Of a DNA stretch of 35,031 nucleotides, positions 1 through 8,170 are shown in pieces. The notes below the pieces were generated by a model. That model worked only from the letters and a program-made list of their open reading frames with translations. It had not been told where the DNA came from and searched no databases. Position 1 is the stretch's first letter. Each line of letters begins with the position of its first letter. A program made the translations under genes and the position numbers. Source of the stretch: Bacteroidota bacterium (GTDB lineage: Bacteria; Bacteroidota; Bacteroidia; Chitinophagales; Chitinophagaceae); the NCBI GenBank assembly GCA_013287475.1, contig JABDDT010000031.1:1-35031 (forward strand), written 5' to 3'.

Positions 1-306
1 TCGGAACTGACACAGGATGAAGCTTTCTGGGCGGGTTGCAAAAGTTGTGTGAATTATGAAATTCTGATGAGCAAAGAAAGAAAAAACTGTATGTGTACGG
101 CTATGTTGTATGATCCCAAAGATCAAAAACCAAAAGAAACAGCTCAGGATTTTGTAAAACACAGCAAACTCTATGAGCGCTTCATGAAAATTAAACAGTG
201 GGGCTTGCTGAAAAATATCCTTCGCAAGGAAAAAGTAGATATGATACTCGCAGATCTTGGCCTAATCCGGATGAGTAAATTCAAAAAAGAAAAGCTGGCT
301 AAATAA
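1..306 (+). CDS. GNAT-family N-acyltransferase of the arginine operon, 3' end only
   Basis: The window opens inside this gene: frame 1 is open from the first base and stops at 304-306, giving about 101 C-terminal residues. The stretch LTQDEAFWAGCKSC followed by NCMCTAMLYDP matches my memory of the C-terminus of the GNAT acetyltransferase that sits directly upstream of argG in many Bacteroidota. It is the candidate for the first step of arginine synthesis, N-acylation of glutamate. The acetyl-CoA-binding core lies outside the window, so the catalytic assignment rests on the tail and the context. The tail has a CxxC (residues 13-16) and a CxC about 18 residues later, possibly a metal site. argG starts 16 bases downstream on the same strand, consistent with one operon. 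A GTG at 49 could be mistaken for a start but is internal. Confidence 0.75.
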   Translation, partial: SELTQDEAFWAGCKSCVNYEILMSKERKNCMCTAMLYDPKDQKPKETAQDFVKHSKLYERFMKIKQWGLLKNILRKEKVDMILADLGLIRMSKFKKEKLAK

Positions 307-321
307 ATATTGGGACGATAG

Positions 322-1536
322 ATGAATAAGGAAAATAAAAAGGTTGTACTGGCATATAGTGGCGGACTCGACACCACTTATTGCGCTATTTATCTTAAAA
401 AGATTAAAGGACTGGAGGTTCATGCCCTTACAGTAAATACAGGTGGATTTACTGGGGAAGAATTAAATGATATTGAAAAAAGAGCAAAGAACCTCGGGGT
501 AGCTTCTTTTAGATCAGTTGACGTTACGGAGGATTATTACCAGTCATGCATCCGTTTCCTGATATTTGGAAATGTGCTCAAAAATGCGACATACCCCCTA
601 AGCGTCAGTGCCGAAAGAATGGTTCAGGCCATAGCTGTTGCGAGATATGTGGAAGAAACAGGCGCTTCATATGTGGCCCATGGAAGTACAGGCGCAGGAA
701 ATGACCAGGTTCGCTTCGATATGGTATTTACAGGCATGGTACCTGATACAACAATTCTTACACCAATCCGCGATTTAAAACTCAGTCGCGAACAGGAAAT
801 TCAGTTTCTGAAAGAGAATGGCGTGGAGATGAATTTTGAAAAAGCAAAATACAGTATAAATAAAGGGCTCTGGGGAACTTCTGTCGGAGGCAGGGAAACC
901 CTGAATTCAAAAGATTATTTACCTGAAAACGCCTGGCCAACACCCTTATCTGAACACGAAATAAAAAAAATCAGTCTTCAGTTTGAAAAAGGAGAATTGA
1001 AAGGAGTCAATGATAAAAAATTTGATCATCCGGTGCGGGCCATCCAATTTCTGCAATCTGTTGCCCAGCCATACGCGATCGGCAGGGACATCCATGTGGG
1101 TGATACTATTATCGGAATCAAGGGCCGGGTTGGTTTTGAGGCTGCTGCTCCGCTTATCATCATTAAAGCACACCACCTGCTCGAAAAACATACATTAACA
1201 AAATGGCAGTTATACTGGAAGGATCAGTTAAGCAGCTGGTATGGAAACTGGTTACACGAAGGACAAATGCTGGATCCCACCATGCGGAACATTGAAAAAT
1301 TCCTGGAAGATTCTCAGTCAACTGTTTCAGGAAAAGTATTTGTAACACTTGAACCGTATCGATTTACTGTTACAGGTATTGAGAGTGAACATGATCTGAT
1401 GAGCAACCAGTTCGGATCTTATGGAGAAATGAACAGTGGATGGACAGGTGATGATGTAAAGGGCTTCGCAAAAATATTTGGGAATCAGACTGCCATATTC
1501 CATAAAATCAACGAAGCAGGGAATAACACCAAATGA
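322..1536 (+). CDS. argG: Argininosuccinate synthase
   Basis: Joins citrulline and aspartate with ATP to make argininosuccinate, the penultimate step of arginine synthesis; cytosolic. The 404-residue product opens with the N-type ATP pyrophosphatase loop SGGLDT at residues 13-18, followed by the family's nucleotide-binding region. It also has AHGSTGAGNDQVRF near residue 120, a clear ArgG signature. The length is normal. The ATG at 322 lies 16 bases after the preceding acyltransferase. The stop overlaps the start of argC in an ATGA, so the two are translationally coupled. Nothing is missing or unusual. Confidence 0.97.
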   Translation: MNKENKKVVLAYSGGLDTTYCAIYLKKIKGLEVHALTVNTGGFTGEELNDIEKRAKNLGVASFRSVDVTEDYYQSCIRFLIFGNVLKNATYPLSVSAERMVQAIAVARYVEETGASYVAHGSTGAGNDQVRFDMVFTGMVPDTTILTPIRDLKLSREQEIQFLKENGVEMNFEKAKYSINKGLWGTSVGGRETLNSKDYLPENAWPTPLSEHEIKKISLQFEKGELKGVNDKKFDHPVRAIQFLQSVAQPYAIGRDIHVGDTIIGIKGRVGFEAAAPLIIIKAHHLLEKHTLTKWQLYWKDQLSSWYGNWLHEGQMLDPTMRNIEKFLEDSQSTVSGKVFVTLEPYRFTVTGIESEHDLMSNQFGSYGEMNSGWTGDDVKGFAKIFGNQTAIFHKINEAGNNTK

Positions 1537-2522
1537 AAAAAATCAGGATTGGCATAACAGGGGGCGCAGGTTATACGGGTGGAGAGTTAATCCGCATCCT
1601 GTTACATCATCCTTTTGCCGAACTCATATTTGTGCAGAGTAAGAGTCATACCGGACAATTCCTGTCAGATGTTCATCACGACCTGGCCGGTGAAACGGAT
1701 TTTGAATTTTCGGAATCCATTTCCCCTGATATTGACATATTGTTTCTTTGCGTCGGTCACGGGGAAGCAAAGAAATATCTGATGGAAAATCAGGTGAATC
1801 AGGATATCAGAATCATTGATTTATCTCAGGATTTCAGGCTTCTGTCAAACAATCGACTCACCCCCGCCGGAAAGCCCTTTGTTTATGGCTTGCCTGAATT
1901 AAACAGGGATGAAATAAAATCTGCGCATAATATTGCCAATCCGGGATGCTTTGCCACCGCCATTGAATTGGGGCTTCTTCCTCTTGCGCAACAGGGATGG
2001 TTAACCGAAGTATATTGCACAGGCATTACGGGATCCACTGGTGCGGGCCAGGGTTTAAATGCGACCTCTCATTTTTCCTGGAGGGCAAATAATATTCAGG
2101 CATACAAAACGCTAACCCACCAGCACCTGGCGGAAGTAAATCAGACTCTGAATCAGATTCAGAAAGGATTTGAAAACAACCTTCTTCATTTCGTGCCGTG
2201 GAGAGGTGATTTTACCCGCGGTATTTTCGTCAGTTCACAACTGAAAATAAAAAAGGATCTCATAGAATTAACCAATTTATACAAAAATTATTATAAGGAT
2301 CATCCATTTACCGTGCTGAGTGAAAACCCTATTTTCTTAAAGCAGGTTGTCAATACTAATAAGTGTATCATTCAACTCGAAAAACAAGGTGATCTATTAG
2401 TGGTTCATTCGGCAATCGATAATCTGCTGAAAGGCGCCAGCGGACAGGCAGTTCAAAATATGAATCTGATGTTTGGACTGGATGAAGCAGCAGGACTGAA
2501 ATTTAAAGCAAATTATTTTTAA
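1533..2522 (+). CDS. argC: N-acetyl (or N-succinyl)-gamma-glutamyl-phosphate reductase
   Basis: Reduces N-acyl-glutamyl-phosphate to the semialdehyde with NADPH, the third step of arginine synthesis. The 329-residue protein begins with the Rossmann loop GITGGAGYTGGE (residues 7-18) and carries the catalytic cysteine C139 in NPGCFAT. These are the two diagnostic ArgC motifs. It overlaps argG by four bases (ATGA). The stop codon TAA at 2520-2522 runs straight into a repeat array that separates argC from argD. Given the predicted substrate class of the carbamoyltransferase downstream, the acyl group may be succinyl rather than acetyl; this gene alone does not tell. Confidence 0.96.
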   Translation: MKKIRIGITGGAGYTGGELIRILLHHPFAELIFVQSKSHTGQFLSDVHHDLAGETDFEFSESISPDIDILFLCVGHGEAKKYLMENQVNQDIRIIDLSQDFRLLSNNRLTPAGKPFVYGLPELNRDEIKSAHNIANPGCFATAIELGLLPLAQQGWLTEVYCTGITGSTGAGQGLNATSHFSWRANNIQAYKTLTHQHLAEVNQTLNQIQKGFENNLLHFVPWRGDFTRGIFVSSQLKIKKDLIELTNLYKNYYKDHPFTVLSENPIFLKQVVNTNKCIIQLEKQGDLLVVHSAIDNLLKGASGQAVQNMNLMFGLDEAAGLKFKANYF

Positions 2523-2638
2523 GCTTAAGGCTTAAAGCAAGACTTAAAATTTTAAAATTGAACAATAAATTAATTGGGGAAATAAGTATTAACCATCAAC
2601 AAAAGCCCTGAGCCTTATGCCTTGCGCTTTAAGCCTAA
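2521..2638 (+). repeat. Heptad-word inverted repeat between argC and argD
   Basis: The left arm (2521-2548) begins on the last bases of the argC stop codon and is built of degenerate 7-bp words around AGGCTTA/AAGCAAG. The right arm (2604-2638) carries the reverse complement: 2626-2636 is an exact inverted copy (11 bp) of 2528-2538. The roughly 55-base spacer is AT-rich and includes one ACCATCA word, which is the unit of the array at 22135. The element interrupts an otherwise tightly packed operon. No T-run follows the hairpin, so a classical terminator is not evident. Confidence 0.7.
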
Positions 2639-2647
2639 AAAAAATTT

Positions 2648-3811
2648 ATGAAACTCTTCGACGTATATCCAATAAATGATATCACAGTTACTCGTGCAAA
2701 AGGTTCTTACTTATGGGATGATGCAGGGCAACAATACCTCGATATGTATGGCGGCCATGCCGTGATCTCTATCGGTCATACACATCCGCATTTCGTATCC
2801 AGAATTACACAACAGCTGAACCAGGTGGCTTTTTATTCCAATTCTATAAGAATTCCTTTGCAGCAGGAACTGGCAGATAAACTTGGAAAAATTTCAGGGA
2901 AAGACGATTTCCAGCTTTTTCTTTGCAATTCAGGAGCAGAAGCAAATTAAAATGCAATGAAGCTTGCATCATTTTATAACGGGAGAAAAAAAATAATTGC
3001 TTTTAGTAAATCCTTTCATGGAAGAACATCTCTGGCAGTAGCTGTTACAGACAATCCGGCAATCGTAGCTCCTGTTAACCAAACAGAAAATGCAGTCTTT
3101 CTGCCGTTTAATGATGAAACCGCGCTGGAAAATTATTTTAATGCACATGGAGATGAGGTTGCCGCAGTAATCATTGAAGGGATTCAGGGTGTTGGAGGAA
3201 TCAATATTGCCAGCGATTATTTCCTTAAAAAAATAAGGTCTCTTTGTACGGCACATAATTCAATTTTCATTGCCGACAGTGTGCAGTGCGGATATGGAAG
3301 AACAGGTTCTTTTTTTTCCCATGATCACTCAGGCGTAAAGGCGGATATTTATAGTATGGCCAAAGGTATGGGGAACGGATTCCCTGTCGCAGGCATACTG
3401 ATAGCTCCGTTTTTAAAACCAAAACACGGTATGCTGGGAACAACATTTGGTGGAAATCACCTGGCCTGTGCTGCTGCACTTGCAGTTATAGAAGTGATCG
3501 AAGAAGAAAAGCTGATGGAAAATGCAAAATCAACCGGAGAATTTCTGATAAGCAGGTTAAAGAAAATAGATGGACTTAAAAATGTACGTGGTAAAGGATT
3601 AATGATAGGATTTGACCTGGATACGAATCTAAAGGATCTGCGAAAAAACCTATTAAAAAATCAACAGGTATTTACCGGTGAATCAAAACCCGATACCATA
3701 CGCCTGCTTCCTTCTCTGGCATTGAGAAAAAAAGAAGCGGAGGAATTCCTGGAATCACTTGAAGAAGAAATACTAAATATGGTTTCATCAAATCTGGTTA
3801 ATCAGGCATGA
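2648..3811 (+). pseudogene. argD: Acetylornithine/succinylornithine aminotransferase interrupted by one in-frame stop
   Basis: Class III PLP aminotransferase that converts N-acyl-glutamate semialdehyde to N-acyl-ornithine. The reading frame is continuous over 388 codons including the stop (normal ArgD length), except for TAA at 2948-2950, codon 101. It falls right after NSGAEAN, where the family has Glu (pattern GAEANE), so a single G-to-T change of GAA explains it; there is no frameshift. Downstream, the PLP-binding lysine sits in SMAKGMGNGFP (K239 of the full frame), with GYGRTG and TTFGGNHLAC intact. An ATG at 2957 could restart translation, but that product would lack the GAEAN phosphate-binding loop. 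The end overlaps argF' by four bases (ATGA). It may be a true recent pseudogene, a sequencing error, or a gene needing readthrough. Confidence 0.9.
2948..2950 (+). other. In-frame TAA replacing a conserved Glu codon in argD
   Basis: The codons read AAT-TAA-AAT-GCA-ATG, while the homologous protein pattern is N-E-N/A-A-M/L. Frame and homology continue unchanged on both sides. Confidence 0.95.
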
Positions 3812-4767
3812 AAAATTTTATTTCCATTGCGGATGTTACAAACCTGGATCACCTGATTCAGCAGGCACTCCGGTATAAAAAAAATCCTTTTGAGGACAAA
3901 TTACTCGGTCAGGGTAAAAAAATAGGCCTCCTGTTTCTAAATCCAAGCCTTCGCACACGATTTAGTACTCAGGTAGCTGCATTGAACCTGGGTCTGGAGC
4001 CGCTGGTATTCAATGTGGATAAAGAAGGATGGGCATTGGAATTTGAAGAAGATGCCATTATGAGTGGTAACTCAGTGGAGCACATTAAGGATGCTGCTCC
4101 GGTACTTGGAAAATATTTTGATATCCTTTGCATCCGTACATTCCCATCTTTAAAAAACAGGGAAGATGACTATAGCGAATTATATATTTCGCAATTCGTG
4201 AAATATGCCGGCATTCCAGTCGTAAGCCTTGAAAGTGCAACGCTTCATCCCCTTCAAAGCCTAACGGATATTCTGACTATTACCGAATGTTTACATTCTA
4301 CACCGGAAATTAAGAAACCAAAAATTGTTCTCACTTGGGCACCGCACGTCAAACCTCTCCCCCAATGTGTTGCCAATAGTTTTGCTCAATGGATTAATGC
4401 CTGGGGCAAAGCGGAATTTGTAATAACCCACCCGGAAGACTATGATCTGGATCAACGATTTACAAAAGGAGCACACATATTACATAATCAGGATGCTGCG
4501 CTGAAAAATGCTGATTTTGTTTATGTTAAAAACTGGAGTACTTACCAGGATTACGGAAAAATGTACACAAATGATCCGGAATGGATGCTTAGCAATGAAC
4601 AATTGAAGCTTACAAATAACGCGAAAGTAATGCATTGCCTCCCCGTAAGGCGCAATGTGGAATTGAGTGATGAAGTTTTGGATGGTCCGCAAAGCATAGT
4701 AACCACACAGGCCGGAAACCGGGTCTGGGCTGCACAATCCGTTCTCAGTGAAATTCTTAAATCCTGA
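3808..4767 (+). CDS. argF': N-acyl-ornithine carbamoyltransferase (predicted N-succinylornithine type)
   Basis: Transfers the carbamoyl group from carbamoyl phosphate to an N-acylated ornithine, the Bacteroidota/Xanthomonas variant of the ArgF step. The 319-residue protein has the carbamoyl-phosphate loop as SLRTR (residues 47-51), HPLQSLTDI in the second half of the first domain, and HCLPVRRN near residue 280. HPLQS and HCLPVRRN are typical of the N-acyl-ornithine branch rather than classical OTCase. The residue before the conserved EH (positions 91-92) is V90. At the equivalent position, known N-acetylornithine enzymes have Glu and the Bacteroides fragilis N-succinylornithine enzyme has Pro90, and Val has been reported to give the succinyl activity. 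So I predict succinylornithine. It overlaps argD by 4 bases and is followed 2 bases later by argB. Confidence 0.93.
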   Translation: MKNFISIADVTNLDHLIQQALRYKKNPFEDKLLGQGKKIGLLFLNPSLRTRFSTQVAALNLGLEPLVFNVDKEGWALEFEEDAIMSGNSVEHIKDAAPVLGKYFDILCIRTFPSLKNREDDYSELYISQFVKYAGIPVVSLESATLHPLQSLTDILTITECLHSTPEIKKPKIVLTWAPHVKPLPQCVANSFAQWINAWGKAEFVITHPEDYDLDQRFTKGAHILHNQDAALKNADFVYVKNWSTYQDYGKMYTNDPEWMLSNEQLKLTNNAKVMHCLPVRRNVELSDEVLDGPQSIVTTQAGNRVWAAQSVLSEILKS

Positions 4768-4769
4768 TT

Positions 4770-5555
4770 ATGGAAAGTCTCTATGTGATAAAGATCGGAG
4801 GAAATATTATTGATGATGATGCATTGTTGTCGGTGTTTTTAAAAAAATTCGTCGCCATAAAATCAAAAAAAATTTTGATCCATGGCGGCGGTAAACTGGC
4901 AACAAGGATGGCTGAAAAACTGGGTATTCCCCAACAATTGATAGATGGCCGAAGAATAACAGACGTGGAGACATTGAAAATTGTCACTATGGTTTACGCC
5001 GGTTATATTAACAAACATATCGTTGCCGAATTACAGTCACTGAAATGTAATTCAATTGGCATTTCGGGGCCTGATGGGAATAGTATACTGGCTCATAAAA
5101 GAGAAAATGCACCTATCGATTATGGATTTGCAGGTGACATAGACCGGGTGAATGCGGATTGGTTCAGGCAACTGCTGGATAGCGGCATATGTATTGTTGT
5201 TTCGTCTATCACGCATGACGGCAATAATCAGTTGCTGAATACAAATGCAGATACGATCGCTCAGGAAATTGCGAAAGCTATGAGTACGTTTTTCGAAGTA
5301 AGCCTGGTTTACAGTTTTGAAAAACCGGGTGTGATGCAGGATGTTGGAAATGAGAATTCGGTGATAAACAAATTGCATCCTGATTATTATAAAAAGCTTA
5401 AAGAAACTAAGAAAATATTTTCCGGAATGATTCCCAAACTGGACAATGCTTTTAAAGCTATTGATTCGGGCGTGAATAAAGTTATTATAGGGAAGGGAGA
5501 AGAATTGGATTTGCTCATCTCCGGAAAAGCCGGAACAACGATCAGTCATGAATAA
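4770..5555 (+). CDS. argB: N-acetyl(succinyl)glutamate kinase
   Basis: Phosphorylates the gamma-carboxylate of N-acyl-glutamate; amino-acid-kinase family, normally the arginine-sensitive step in linear pathways. The 261-residue protein has the N-terminal KIGGN (8-12) and the glycine loop HGGGK (38-42), with GRRITD after it and NTNADTIAQEIA for the nucleotide and acyl-glutamate site. It is short for the family and has no N-terminal extension helix of the kind found in arginine-inhibited hexamers. Feedback inhibition by arginine is therefore not predicted from sequence. It starts two bases after argF' and overlaps argE by eight bases. Confidence 0.95.
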   Translation: MESLYVIKIGGNIIDDDALLSVFLKKFVAIKSKKILIHGGGKLATRMAEKLGIPQQLIDGRRITDVETLKIVTMVYAGYINKHIVAELQSLKCNSIGISGPDGNSILAHKRENAPIDYGFAGDIDRVNADWFRQLLDSGICIVVSSITHDGNNQLLNTNADTIAQEIAKAMSTFFEVSLVYSFEKPGVMQDVGNENSVINKLHPDYYKKLKETKKIFSGMIPKLDNAFKAIDSGVNKVIIGKGEELDLLISGKAGTTISHE

Positions 5556-6621
5556 AGTTCCTATGGAGACCTTGCAGTCTGAAGCTATTGATTTATTAAA
5601 GGAACTCATAGCAACTCCCTCCTTTTCCAAGGAAGAAAACGATACAGCAGACCTGATCTGTGCATTTTTTGCCCGTCATGAAATACCTTTTTCCCGCGTA
5701 GGAAATAATATTTATGCGCGTAACAAGAACTACCACAGTTCACGCAAGAGTATATTACTCAACTCACATCATGATACAGTTCGTCCCAATAAGCATTATA
5801 GCCTGGATCCATTTACCCCGGTCGAAAAAGACGGAAAATTATTCGGGCTGGGAAGTAACGATGCAGGTGGATGCCTGGTAAGTCTCGCAGCAGTATTTCT
5901 TCATTATTACAATCACCCTGATCCAAAACATAACATTGTATTTGCTGCCAGCGCCGAAGAAGAAATAAGCGGGGTTAATGGCATTGAATTGGTGCTTCCA
6001 TATCTAGGCCAGATTGATTTTGGAATTGTGGGCGAACCCACCAAACTGGAAATGGCAGTTGCCGAAAGAGGGCTTATGGTGATAGATTGCACAGCTTCGG
6101 GGCGTCCGGGTCATGCTGCAAGGAATGAAGGAGAAAATGCTCTATATAAAGCCATAGAAGACATTGAATGGATTCGCAATTACCGTTTCGGGAAAAAAAG
6201 TGACCTGCTTGGCGAAACGCGCATGAGTGTAACCGTTATAGAAACCGAAAACAAACAACATAATGTGGTACCGGCCCAGTGCAAGTATGTGATAGATGTG
6301 CGTGTGAATGAACTTTATAGTTTTGATGAAATCCTTGAGGGCTTAAAAGAAAACCTTAAGAGTAGCTTTAAACCGCGAACAACCCGCATGAAATCAACTT
6401 CGATCCCACTGGACCATCCACTGGTGAAATCAGGTATAAGAATGGGAAAAAGCTATTATGGTTCGCCTACCACTTCCGATAAAGCCCTTATGCCTTTTCC
6501 CGCCTTAAAAATGGGACCAGGTGATTCGGCCAGAAGTCATACAGCAGATGAGTATATTTATATTGATGAAATTAAAGAAGGGATTTCTACTTATATCCAT
6601 CTGCTGGACGAGTTTATTTAA
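5548..6621 (+). CDS. argE: N-acyl-ornithine/N-acyl-citrulline deacylase, M20 family
   Basis: Zinc-dependent M20 amidohydrolase. In this pathway it removes the N-acyl group after carbamoylation, giving citrulline for ArgG. The 357-residue protein has the metal ligands H74-x-D76 in NSHHDTVRP, the bridging D105 in GSNDAGG, the catalytic/ligand glutamates in AEEE (136-139), and a C-terminal His in SHTADEY. The middle third is the usual dimerisation domain (GRPGHAARNEG). The start at 5548 overlaps argB by 8 bases; an in-frame ATG at 5563 is an alternative. A deacylase together with a dedicated acyltransferase at the operon head means a linear rather than an ArgJ-recycling pathway. Confidence 0.9.
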   Translation: MNKVPMETLQSEAIDLLKELIATPSFSKEENDTADLICAFFARHEIPFSRVGNNIYARNKNYHSSRKSILLNSHHDTVRPNKHYSLDPFTPVEKDGKLFGLGSNDAGGCLVSLAAVFLHYYNHPDPKHNIVFAASAEEEISGVNGIELVLPYLGQIDFGIVGEPTKLEMAVAERGLMVIDCTASGRPGHAARNEGENALYKAIEDIEWIRNYRFGKKSDLLGETRMSVTVIETENKQHNVVPAQCKYVIDVRVNELYSFDEILEGLKENLKSSFKPRTTRMKSTSIPLDHPLVKSGIRMGKSYYGSPTTSDKALMPFPALKMGPGDSARSHTADEYIYIDEIKEGISTYIHLLDEFI

Positions 6622-6758
6622 AGCCAAAAGCTTAAAGCCTAAAGCTTAAAGCTTTTTGTTCAAAGGAAAAGGTTCTATTTAAATGCAAATGTGATTTAGA
6701 TTTAATTAACAAAATATCAAATTAGCCTTTAGCTTTAAGCTTTGGGCCTTAAGCTTAG
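6620..6758 (+). repeat. Heptad-word inverted repeat between argE and argH
   Basis: The left arm 6620-6652 starts on the argE stop codon and reads as 7-bp words AAAGCCA, AAAGCTT, AAAGCCT, AAAGCTT and again AAAGCTT. The right arm 6724-6758 contains GCTTTAAGCTTT (6732-6743), an exact 12-bp inverted copy of 6627-6638 and of 6641-6652. The spacer is about 70 bases and AT-rich. The right arm ends 3 bases before the argH ATG, so it forms the immediate leader of argH. It is the same element class as the one between argC and argD. Confidence 0.75.
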
Positions 6759-6761
6759 AAA

Positions 6762-8063
6762 ATGAAACTCTGGGAAAAAAAGGGGTCTGATATAAATACT
6801 CAGATTGAAAAATTCACGGTAGGTCGCGATCCTGAATTTGATATGATACTGGCCAAATACGATGTTCAGGGTTCGATGGCACATGCAAAAATGCTGGAAT
6901 CGGTAAATATGTTAAGTACCGATGAAGCCCGATCTATTCAGAAAGAACTTGAAAATATTGAATCGGATATAAAAAATGGATTGTTCCGCATTGAAACCGG
7001 TGTTGAAGATATTCATTCCCAAATTGAATTGAATCTTACAAGGAAAATTGGAGAAGCAGGGAAAAAAATTCACAGTGGCAGGAGCCGCAATGACCAGATT
7101 GCAGTTGACATTAAATTATTTCTTCGAGCAGAAATACTTAAAATTAACGCTGAAGTAAAAGAGCTATTTGATCTGCTGATTTCACTCAGTCATCAATACC
7201 GGAATGATTTGCTCCCGGGTTATACGCATTTGCAAATTGCGATGCCTTCTTCGTTTGGTCTTTGGTTTGGCGCTTATGCAGAGAGTTTAATTGACGATTT
7301 GGAAATATTGGCAGCAGCATACCAGGTTGTAAATAAAAATCCGCTTGGAAGCGGCGCCGGTTATGGTTCTTCCTTTCCATTGAACAGGAAAATGACTACT
7401 GAATTGCTTGGTTTTAACAGCCTGCATTACAATGTAGTTTATGCGCAAATGAGCCGGGGAAAAACAGAAAAACTGGTTTCCTATGGTTTGGCTTCCATTG
7501 CCGCAACTCTTTCCCGGCTTGCCATGGATTGCTGTTTATACATGAACCAGAATTTTGGTTTTATTTCATTCCCTGACGAACTTACAACCGGCAGCAGCAT
7601 CATGCCGCATAAAAAAAACCCGGACGTATTTGAACTGATCAGAGCAAAGAGCAATCGAATACAATCTATTCCCAACGAACTCAGCCTTCTGATGAATAAT
7701 CTGCCTTCGGGTTATCACCGTGATATGCAACTCACAAAGGAAATTTTATTCCCCTCCATCGAAGATTTGAAATCCTGCATTGAAATGACCGTACTAATGC
7801 TATCTCATATCCGGATAAAAAAAGATATTTTACTGGACGATAAATATAAATATCTGTTTAGTGTGGAAGCTGTAAATGAACTGGTAAATAAGGGCATTCC
7901 CTTTAGAGAAGCTTATAAAACAATTGGCAACCAGATCCAGTCCGGTAATTTTTCATACGACCAGTCAAAACCACTGAAACACAGCCACGAAGGTAGCCTG
8001 GGTAATTTAAACCTTTCTGAAATCGGGTCTGAAATGGAAAAGGTCTTATCCAAATTCCTATAA
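6762..8063 (+). CDS. argH: Argininosuccinate lyase
   Basis: Cleaves argininosuccinate to arginine and fumarate, the last step of the pathway. The 433-residue protein belongs to the fumarase/aspartase superfamily. It carries the signature GSSIMPHKKNP at residues 277-287 with the mobile catalytic serine loop, and HSGRSRNDQ near residue 105. The length is a little short compared with the usual 450-460 residues, as is common for the Bacteroidota form. It is the last gene of the arg operon, separated from argE by a 140-base gap that is mostly an inverted repeat. Its expression could therefore be uncoupled from the upstream genes. No clear hairpin terminator follows it before 8170. Confidence 0.96.
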   Translation: MKLWEKKGSDINTQIEKFTVGRDPEFDMILAKYDVQGSMAHAKMLESVNMLSTDEARSIQKELENIESDIKNGLFRIETGVEDIHSQIELNLTRKIGEAGKKIHSGRSRNDQIAVDIKLFLRAEILKINAEVKELFDLLISLSHQYRNDLLPGYTHLQIAMPSSFGLWFGAYAESLIDDLEILAAAYQVVNKNPLGSGAGYGSSFPLNRKMTTELLGFNSLHYNVVYAQMSRGKTEKLVSYGLASIAATLSRLAMDCCLYMNQNFGFISFPDELTTGSSIMPHKKNPDVFELIRAKSNRIQSIPNELSLLMNNLPSGYHRDMQLTKEILFPSIEDLKSCIEMTVLMLSHIRIKKDILLDDKYKYLFSVEAVNELVNKGIPFREAYKTIGNQIQSGNFSYDQSKPLKHSHEGSLGNLNLSEIGSEMEKVLSKFL

Positions 8064-8170
8064 AAAAACGGGGCTTCTAATACAAGGGCTTTAATCTGGA
8101 TAATTTAATTTTAATAAAAAGCTTTTAAGTTAGCATTTACGGATATATTAAAGAATATGATGCCCGCTTC

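Noticed and set aside
2957-3811. Two separate genes in the argD locus
   Set aside because: Both parts are in the same frame and together give one normal ArgD; a single stop codon divides them.
5052-5630. 192-codon open frame on the - strand across argB and argE
   Set aside because: Antisense to two clear enzymes, with no recognisable domain.
6774-6790. 16-base string AAAAAAGGGGTCTGAT shared by the argH start and the gap at about 27335
   Set aside because: In argH it encodes ordinary N-terminal residues, and one 16-mer match in 35 kb of AT-rich DNA is not convincing as a mobile repeat.
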